Below, piece by piece: positions 5,921 to 11,450 of a stretch of DNA of 11,450 nucleotides. The notes under the pieces are model-generated. The model saw only the letters and a list, made by a program, of their open reading frames with translations. It was not told where the DNA came from and did no database searches. Source of the stretch: an uncultured Opitutia bacterium (GTDB taxonomy: Bacteria > Verrucomicrobiota > Verrucomicrobiia > Opitutales > Opitutaceae); NCBI GenBank assembly GCA_903938935.1, contig CAJAFD010000228.1:1-11450 (forward strand), read 5' to 3'. Position numbers and translations under genes: made by a program. Every line of letters begins with the position of its first letter. The first letter of the stretch is position 1.

Positions 5921-7480
5921 ATGTCAGACGCCACCACTCCCGCTACCGCCGCCCCGGCTCCCGTTTCGATGGATAACCTCGTCGCGCTTGCGAAACGCCG
6001 CGGCTTTATTTTCCAGTCGTCCGAGATCTACGGCGGTTTCAACGGTTTCTTCGATTACGGTCCGCTGGGCGCTGAGTTGAAGAAGAACATCCGCGATTGC
6101 TGGTGGGCCGACATGGTGCAACGCCGCGACGATGTCGTGGGCATCGAGACTTCGATCATCATGCACCCCAAGGTCTGGGAGGCCTCCGGCCACGTCGCCG
6201 GCTTCAGCGATCCGCTCGTGGACTGCAAAGTTTCGAAGCAACGCTACCGCGCGGACCAGTTGTTTTTCTCGCCGGTCGTCATCACCGGCGCAGACGGCGT
6301 CGCGCAGACCGTCGGCTACGTCTCCGCGCTTGAAAGTGAAAATACCGCGGGCGAACTCCAAAGCGCCGCCGAGTCGTTTAAACGCAAAAAAGCCATTCAA
6401 GGCACGCTCTCGCCGGTCGTCGCCAAAGACCTCACCGAAGCGCGCGAAGACGAGATCGCGTTGATCCCCTCGCCGGCCACCGGCGAACCCGGCAGCCTCA
6501 CCGCTCCGCGCGCGTTTAACATGATGTTCCAGACGAACGTCGGCGCCATGACCGATGGTTCTTCCGTCGCTTACCTGCGGCCCGAGACGGCGCAGGGCAT
6601 GTTCGTGGATTTCAAAAACGTCGTCGATACCGGTCGCGTGAAATTGCCTTTCGGTATTGCGCAAATCGGCAAGTCGTTCCGCAACGAGATCACGCCGCGC
6701 AACTTCATTTTCCGCTCGCGCGAATTTGAACAGATGGAGATGGAATATTTCATCCACGAAGACGCCGATTGGTCCAAGGTCCACGAAGAGTGGATCGCTT
6801 GGTGCGAAGCGTGGTTGAAGAGCATCGGCCTGCCCGACTCGCACCTCTCGCGCTACGCGCATCCGAAGGAGAAACTCGCGTTTTACTCCCGCGGCACGGT
6901 GGACATCATGTTCAAATATCCGTTTGGCGTGCAGGAGCTCTGGGGCATCGCCGCCCGCGGCAGCTACGATCTCACGCAACACGCCAACGCCTCCGGCAAA
7001 CCGCAGGAAATCTTCGACGAAGCCACGAAAAAGAAATTCGTCCCGCACGTCATCGAGCCAGCCGTCGGCGTCGATCGCATCTTCCTCGCCGTCCTCTGCG
7101 CCGGCTACGCCGAAGAAGCCGTCACCGACGAAAAAGGTAACACCGAGACACGCACCGTACTCCGCCTCAGCCCGCGCATCGCGCCGGTCAAAGTCGCCGT
7201 CCTCCCGCTCCTCAAAAACAAAGAGGTGCTCGTCGCCCGCGCCCAAGCGCTCTACAAAAAACTCCAACGCCGCTACGCCGTGTTTTACGACGAGACGGCC
7301 GCCATCGGCCGCCGTTACCGTCGCCAGGATGAGATTGGCACGCCGTGGTGCGTGACGATCGATTTCGACACGATCGAGAAACCGGGCGACACGTTTACCC
7401 TCCGCGACCGCGACACCATGCAGCAACGCCGCGTCACCGAGGCTGAACTTTTCGCTCTCCTGGAAGAGCACGTTTACTAA
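5921..7480 (+). CDS. glyQS: Glycyl-tRNA synthetase, alpha2 (single-chain) type
   Basis: This cytoplasmic enzyme charges tRNA-Gly with glycine using ATP. It is the single-chain homodimeric form shared with archaea and eukaryotes, not the bacterial alpha2beta2 GlyQ/GlyS form. The 519 residues show the class II core: an N-terminal KRRGFIFQSSEIYGG (25-39) and DYGPLG (45-50); LRPETAQGMF (219-228); motif 2 in FRNEITPRNFIFRSREFEQME (253-273); and motif 3 in EPAVGVDRIFLAVL (379-392). An anticodon-binding domain (about 420-519) contains RYRRQDEIGTPWCV (465-478). The zinc-site cysteines common in bacterial homologues between the DCK segment and the FNMMFQT segment are missing, with only C102 left. The start is uncertain. 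ATG 5900 is in frame and adds seven residues, but the extra residues match nothing known, so ATG 5921 is preferred. Neither has a Shine-Dalgarno motif. The next gene begins six bases after the stop, indicating an operon. Confidence 0.95.
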   Translation: MSDATTPATAAPAPVSMDNLVALAKRRGFIFQSSEIYGGFNGFFDYGPLGAELKKNIRDCWWADMVQRRDDVVGIETSIIMHPKVWEASGHVAGFSDPLVDCKVSKQRYRADQLFFSPVVITGADGVAQTVGYVSALESENTAGELQSAAESFKRKKAIQGTLSPVVAKDLTEAREDEIALIPSPATGEPGSLTAPRAFNMMFQTNVGAMTDGSSVAYLRPETAQGMFVDFKNVVDTGRVKLPFGIAQIGKSFRNEITPRNFIFRSREFEQMEMEYFIHEDADWSKVHEEWIAWCEAWLKSIGLPDSHLSRYAHPKEKLAFYSRGTVDIMFKYPFGVQELWGIAARGSYDLTQHANASGKPQEIFDEATKKKFVPHVIEPAVGVDRIFLAVLCAGYAEEAVTDEKGNTETRTVLRLSPRIAPVKVAVLPLLKNKEVLVARAQALYKKLQRRYAVFYDETAAIGRRYRRQDEIGTPWCVTIDFDTIEKPGDTFTLRDRDTMQQRRVTEAELFALLEEHVY

Positions 7481-7486
7481 CCCGCT

Positions 7487-10400
7487 ATGTGCGCCCGCGC
7501 GCGCCCTCCCGTCGTCCGTAGCGTCCAAACCCCGGACGCGCTTACTGCGTTGCGTACGTGGCTCGACACCTTCGAGCCCAAGACCCGCAAACTCGGCGAA
7601 TCTACTTTTACGACCAAGCAGGTCCAAAAAATCGGCACGCAAGCCGATCACTACGTCGAAGCCACCGTCGCCGAAGACGCGGAAAAATTTCCCGTCACGC
7701 TCTTCCTCACGCGCGGCCAATGGACCGCCAAGTGCGCCTGCGAACTCCGTAAAGACTGCCGCCACATCTACGGCGCGGGGCTCGCTTGGCTCGCTGAAGC
7801 CAACGCCGGCTCCACCGCCAGCACCGATGCCGCCAGCACGGCCGCCGCCAAACTTCCCGCCGTCGCAAAATCCGCCGCGCCCACTGCCCCGCTCAACCGG
7901 CACACGTTTCGCGTGCAATGGTCGCCCGTCCTCGCCGAGAAACTCGGCCGCGCTCTCACCGAAAGCGAAGGCCGCCAACTCGGCAACGTCGCCGCCCTCT
8001 TCGCCGATTTCGCGCGCGGCTCCGGCAAGCTCCACGCCAGCCAGCTGCGCACCCACGGCTTCGAATACGTCCCGACCCCCGGCCACGAGTTGCACACGCC
8101 GATTTTTGAAGATTGGTGGAATCCCGAAGCCCCGCCGCGCGATCCGTGGGAGCTCTGGCAATACATCGCTTACCATTACGAACAGACGGGCCGCGACATT
8201 CCGGAATTTCTCCGGCCGCTCACCGACACCACGGCGGTCCATGCCGCCGTCGATGATCAACTCGTCCAACAAGAACTCGCCGTCTGGCGCACCGCGTTTG
8301 CCGCTCCCGAAACCACCGGCACCAGCCACGCCGATAATCCCGCGACCGATATCGTCGGTCTCCGCGCGCGCATCAACCCGCTCGGGAAATTCCTGATCGA
8401 GATCCGCCCCGCCGCCGACAAACCCTGGCGCCCGCCCACGCAACGCTGGTTCACCGCGCTCGCCGCTTCGCGCCCCGCCGATTTCTCCGATCGCCCGCCC
8501 GCCGAAGCCGCGCTCGCGACGTTGTTGATCACTGAATGCCGCGGCTACGCCTGGCAATACACGCCGCGCCTCACTCTTTCCGCCGACGGCGCCGCTGCTC
8601 TTCTCACCACCGCGGCCGCCCGCGATGCGATTGTCCGCACGGATGAACAACCGTTCATCATCGAGCCCGAGCCGCTCATTCCCGAAGCCATCATCTCGGC
8701 CGCGCAACGCGATCGCCTCGAACTTCGCCTCCTCACGCCCGACGGCCGCAACGCCGAGGAAGCGCGGCTCATCACCAAAAAACCCGAGCCGCTCTATTTG
8801 TTTTCCGGCCGCATCTGGCGCGGCCCGCCGCCGCTCCCCGCGCGTCACATCCCCGCCGCCGTCCTCGCCGACGCCGGCCTCATGTCGCGCCTCCGTGCCT
8901 CGGGCTTGCGCCTGCCCGCGGCCTTGGAAAATCGCGTCCGCCGCGTCCCGCTCCGGCCGGTCATCAAGTGCTGGAGCACCGCGGACACCGAGCCCGACGC
9001 CTCCGAATATTTTCACGCCCAACTTTTCGCGCGTTCCAGCAATCCCGCCTGCGAACAGCAATGGGACGGCGAACGCGGCTGGCAATGGTCGCCCGGCAAA
9101 GCCCCCGCGCCGCGTGCGGCCGACGAGCCATTACTCGAGTTCGATCTCAACGGCGCCAACGCTATCGCGGGTTGCTTCGCTGAATTCCGTCTCAATTGGA
9201 ACCGTTGGGTCAACGTCTGGGCTCGGTCCATGACCAAGACGTTCCCCGAAGAATTTCTCGCCTGGCGCGAAACGCTGCCGCCCGATCTCGAAATCGAAGC
9301 GTCGCCGATGTTGTCCGGCCTCCTGGGCCCGGCGTTACAAGGTCATGTGGAATTTTCCGCCGCACCCGCCGCCGGCGAAGGCCGCGACTGGTTCGACCTC
9401 ACCGTCGAACTCCGCGTCGAAGACACCACGCTCAAGCCCGACGAACTCGCCTTGCTCCTCAAGGCGCGCGGCAAATGGGTCCGCCTGCCCAACCACGGTT
9501 GGCGACGCCTCGAGCTCGCCCCGACCGCCAACAACGGCACCGAAGCTGCCCTCGACCGTCTCGGCCTCCGCGCCGAAGACATGCTCACCGCCGGCAAACC
9601 CGCGAAACACCGGCTGCACGCGCTCCAACTCGTCGCCGAGATCGATACCTTCGCCGCCAAAGACGCCGCCCTCGCCGACACGCTCCGCGAGCGCGCCGCC
9701 GCCCTCGCCGCGATTCCCACCCCGGCGCTTCCCACCGGCCTGCGCGCCACCTTGCGCCCTTATCAAGAAGAAGGGTTTCAATTTCTCGCGCACCTCGCGG
9801 CCCGCGGCTTCGGCGGTATTTTGGCCGACGACATGGGTCTCGGTAAAACCGTGCAAACCCTCGCCTGGCTCCTGCACCAAGCCCACACCCACGCCGCCGC
9901 TCAAGCGGGCAGCGCCGATAAAAAACCGTTTCGCGCTGTCGTCATCTGCCCCAAGAGCGTGATGCACGGCTGGCTCACCGAAACCGAACGTTTCGCGCCC
10001 GAACTCTCCGCTGAAATCTTCACGCCGCTCATTTCCTACGGCACCAAAATGCCCGGCCCCGCGGATCGCGGCGCCCTGCTCGTCGTCAACTACGCTCAAC
10101 TCCGCTTGAACACCGCGTGGTTTCACCGCCACAACTGGGATGCGGTCATTCTCGACGAAGCTCAGTTCATCAAAAACCCGACGAGCCAGACCGCCGCCAT
10201 CGCGCGCGCCATCCCCGCCGCGCACCGCGTCGCGCTCACCGGCACGCCCATCGAAAATCGTCTCCTTGATCTCTGGAGCCTCTTCGCCTTTGCGCAGCCC
10301 GGCCTCCTCGGCTCCCAAGCCGGTTTCCGCCGCCAATATCCGGCCGAAGACCCGACCTCCGCTGCTCGTCTCCGCCGCCGCGTCCGCCACTTCATGTTGC

Positions 10401-11152
10401 GCCGCACCAAGGCCCAAGTCGCCCCCGAGCTGCCGCCGCGCACCGAAGACATCATCCTCGTCGATCTCGACGGCGAACAACGCTCCCTCTACGACGCCGA
10501 GCTCAAACGCGCGCGCGCCCAACTCCTCGGCATCGAAACCGCCCGCGCCCTCGACGCCGTGCGCTTCAACGTCCTCGCCAGCCTCCTGCGCCTCCGCCAA
10601 ATCTGCTGCCACCCCGCGCTCGTCTCCGGGGCCCACAGCGAAATCCCCAGCGCCAAACTCGACGCCCTCCTCGAGCGCCTTGAAGAACTCCGCGACGAAG
10701 GCCAACAGGTGCTCGTTTTCAGCCAATTCGTCTCCTTGCTCGAACTCATCGAGCCGCGCCTCCAAGCTGCCGACATCGGTTACCTCAAGCTCACCGGCGC
10801 CACCGAAAACCGCGCTGAACTCGTCGATCAGTTCCAAAGCGATCGCTCCAAAACGGTTTTCCTCCTCTCGCTCAAAGCCGCCGGCTCCGGCCTCAACCTC
10901 ACCGCCGCCAGCTACGTTATCCTCTGCGATCCGTGGTGGAATCCGGCCGTCGAAGCTCAAGCCATCGACCGCACGCATCGCATCGGCCAGACCCAACCCG
11001 TCGTCGCCTACCGGCTCGTCGCCGCCGACACCGTGGAGCAAAAAATCCTCGCCCTCCAACGCGACAAAGCCGCCCTCGCCAACGCCGTCGTCCAGGAAGA
11101 ATCCCTCGCCAGCGTCCTCGACCTCGACAGCCTCCGCCAAATCCTCGCCTAA
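7487..11152 (+). CDS. SWIM zinc-finger SNF2-family helicase-like ATPase
   Basis: This is a 1221-residue Swi2/Snf2-type ATPase of superfamily 2. Such proteins are double-stranded-DNA translocases, and the bacterial ones are mostly uncharacterised. An N-terminal SWIM zinc finger is seen as C83-x-C85-x5-C91-x-H93. An Ala/Ser/Thr-rich linker (about 104-135) follows, then roughly 600 residues with no motif I can name. Its location matches that of the bacterial SNF2-associated domain in related proteins. The helicase core then runs in order: LRPYQEEGFQFL (756-767), Walker A DDMGLGKT (781-788), motif Ia VVICPKSV (818-825), motif II DEAQ (890-893), motif III LTGTPIENR (917-925), motif IV VLVFSQF (1075-1081), motif V SLKAAGSGLNLT (1128-1139) and motif VI QAIDRTHRIGQ (1158-1168). 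All core motifs are intact, so it should hydrolyse ATP. It begins six bases after glyQS and ends 23 bases before the DUF1643 gene. Confidence 0.93.
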   Translation: MCARARPPVVRSVQTPDALTALRTWLDTFEPKTRKLGESTFTTKQVQKIGTQADHYVEATVAEDAEKFPVTLFLTRGQWTAKCACELRKDCRHIYGAGLAWLAEANAGSTASTDAASTAAAKLPAVAKSAAPTAPLNRHTFRVQWSPVLAEKLGRALTESEGRQLGNVAALFADFARGSGKLHASQLRTHGFEYVPTPGHELHTPIFEDWWNPEAPPRDPWELWQYIAYHYEQTGRDIPEFLRPLTDTTAVHAAVDDQLVQQELAVWRTAFAAPETTGTSHADNPATDIVGLRARINPLGKFLIEIRPAADKPWRPPTQRWFTALAASRPADFSDRPPAEAALATLLITECRGYAWQYTPRLTLSADGAAALLTTAAARDAIVRTDEQPFIIEPEPLIPEAIISAAQRDRLELRLLTPDGRNAEEARLITKKPEPLYLFSGRIWRGPPPLPARHIPAAVLADAGLMSRLRASGLRLPAALENRVRRVPLRPVIKCWSTADTEPDASEYFHAQLFARSSNPACEQQWDGERGWQWSPGKAPAPRAADEPLLEFDLNGANAIAGCFAEFRLNWNRWVNVWARSMTKTFPEEFLAWRETLPPDLEIEASPMLSGLLGPALQGHVEFSAAPAAGEGRDWFDLTVELRVEDTTLKPDELALLLKARGKWVRLPNHGWRRLELAPTANNGTEAALDRLGLRAEDMLTAGKPAKHRLHALQLVAEIDTFAAKDAALADTLRERAAALAAIPTPALPTGLRATLRPYQEEGFQFLAHLAARGFGGILADDMGLGKTVQTLAWLLHQAHTHAAAQAGSADKKPFRAVVICPKSVMHGWLTETERFAPELSAEIFTPLISYGTKMPGPADRGALLVVNYAQLRLNTAWFHRHNWDAVILDEAQFIKNPTSQTAAIARAIPAAHRVALTGTPIENRLLDLWSLFAFAQPGLLGSQAGFRRQYPAEDPTSAARLRRRVRHFMLRRTKAQVAPELPPRTEDIILVDLDGEQRSLYDAELKRARAQLLGIETARALDAVRFNVLASLLRLRQICCHPALVSGAHSEIPSAKLDALLERLEELRDEGQQVLVFSQFVSLLELIEPRLQAADIGYLKLTGATENRAELVDQFQSDRSKTVFLLSLKAAGSGLNLTAASYVILCDPWWNPAVEAQAIDRTHRIGQTQPVVAYRLVAADTVEQKILALQRDKAALANAVVQEESLASVLDLDSLRQILA

Positions 11153-11175
11153 AGCCCGCAACCGCCCTGGCCGCG

Positions 11176-11450
11176 ATGGAAAACGCCTGCCATTTCTCCC
11201 CCGACCGTCGCCACCGTTACAGTCTCATCCATCGGTGGGATCCGCTCCTCGGCGGCGACCGTTTGATCATGTGGATCGGCCTGAATCCGAGCACCGCCGA
11301 CGAATCCCAACTCGACCCCACGCTGCGCCGCATCGCCCGTTTCTCCGAACGCGATGGCTTCGATGGTTTCTGGATGGCCAATCTTTTCGGCCTGCGCACG
11401 CCGTACCCGAAAGAAATGAAATCCGCGCCCGATCCCGTCGGCGCAGAAAA
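11176..11450 (+). CDS. DUF1643 family protein, 3' end outside the window
   Basis: An open frame starts at ATG 11176 and runs off the right edge (91 complete codons). The translation shows the DUF1643 pattern: an N-terminal segment with RHRYSLIHRWD (12-22), then LIMWIGLNPSTADESQLDPT (30-49), RRIARF (51-56), a G-F-D-G-F-W turn (61-66), MANLFGLRTPYPKEM (67-81) and the start of an APDPVGAE segment (84-91). Family members are small (about 150-200 residues) and have no established function, so I assign none. The gene is 23 bases after the SNF2 stop with no hairpin between, so it is probably cotranscribed with the SNF2 gene. There is no Shine-Dalgarno motif; the preceding bases are C-rich. Confidence 0.85.
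   Translation, partial: MENACHFSPDRRHRYSLIHRWDPLLGGDRLIMWIGLNPSTADESQLDPTLRRIARFSERDGFDGFWMANLFGLRTPYPKEMKSAPDPVGAE

Noticed and set aside
5376..6080. Plus-strand open frame running from the protease gene across the divergent region into glyQS
   Set aside because: It lies opposite the signal peptide and start of the protease and overlaps the glyQS start in another frame, with no recognisable domain.
5924..9085. 1053-codon open frame on the minus strand across glyQS and the SNF2 gene
   Set aside because: Each of its codons is the exact reverse complement of a sense codon, because both sense genes share one reading frame. GC-ending sense codons then give GNN antisense codons, explaining the Gly/Ala/Val/Asp/Glu-rich product. 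It shows no family motif and covers two well-supported genes.
9335..11161. 608-codon open frame on the minus strand opposite the SNF2 helicase core
   Set aside because: It is in the same codon register as the sense gene, so it is a codon-bias shadow; the sense strand carries the intact helicase motifs.
1..11450. tRNA or rRNA genes, CRISPR arrays, insertion sequences, or a defence or mobile island
   Set aside because: No cloverleaf-like segment, spaced direct repeats, transposase or integrase motifs, or shift in base composition was seen anywhere in the window.

Overview
The window looks like an ordinary chromosomal stretch from a GC-rich Gram-negative bacterium. A Verrucomicrobiota member of the Opitutaceae type is my best guess. 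That placement is an inference from four things: strong NNC/NNG codon bias, a Gfo/Idh/MocA oxidoreductase with a twin-arginine-type leader, a single-chain (alpha2) glycyl-tRNA synthetase, and no Shine-Dalgarno motif before any of the seven starts. No RNA gene, CRISPR array, insertion sequence or phage gene is visible. The base and codon style is uniform from end to end, so nothing looks recently acquired.

Left block (38-2457, + strand): nadC and nadB overlap by one base (TAATG) and form a de novo NAD unit. NadB oxidises L-aspartate to iminoaspartate. NadA, not seen here, would make quinolinate from it. NadC converts quinolinate to nicotinate mononucleotide.

Centre (2458-5771): a monocistronic, probably exported Gfo/Idh/MocA-type oxidoreductase on + converges on an HtrA/DegP-type periplasmic serine protease with two PDZ domains on -. 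Between their 3' ends lie a clean hairpin with U-tracts in both directions (4124-4156) and a second composite inverted repeat (4160-4207).

Right block (5921-11450, + strand): glyQS starts divergently from the protease. Six bases after it comes a 1221-residue SWIM-SNF2 helicase-like ATPase. After 23 more bases comes a DUF1643 protein cut by the window end. The tight spacing and lack of terminators suggest one transcription unit joining translation, a chromatin-remodeller-like ATPase and an uncharacterised protein.

I see no convincing new multi-gene system. The points most worth a second look are the SWIM-SNF2 protein with about 600 unassigned residues beside glyQS, the missing Shine-Dalgarno motifs, the extra inverted repeat behind the protease gene, and a few departures from family motifs (CGGC in NadC, no zinc-site cysteines in GlyRS, RK instead of RR in the Tat-like leader, an RG-rich loop in the protease).
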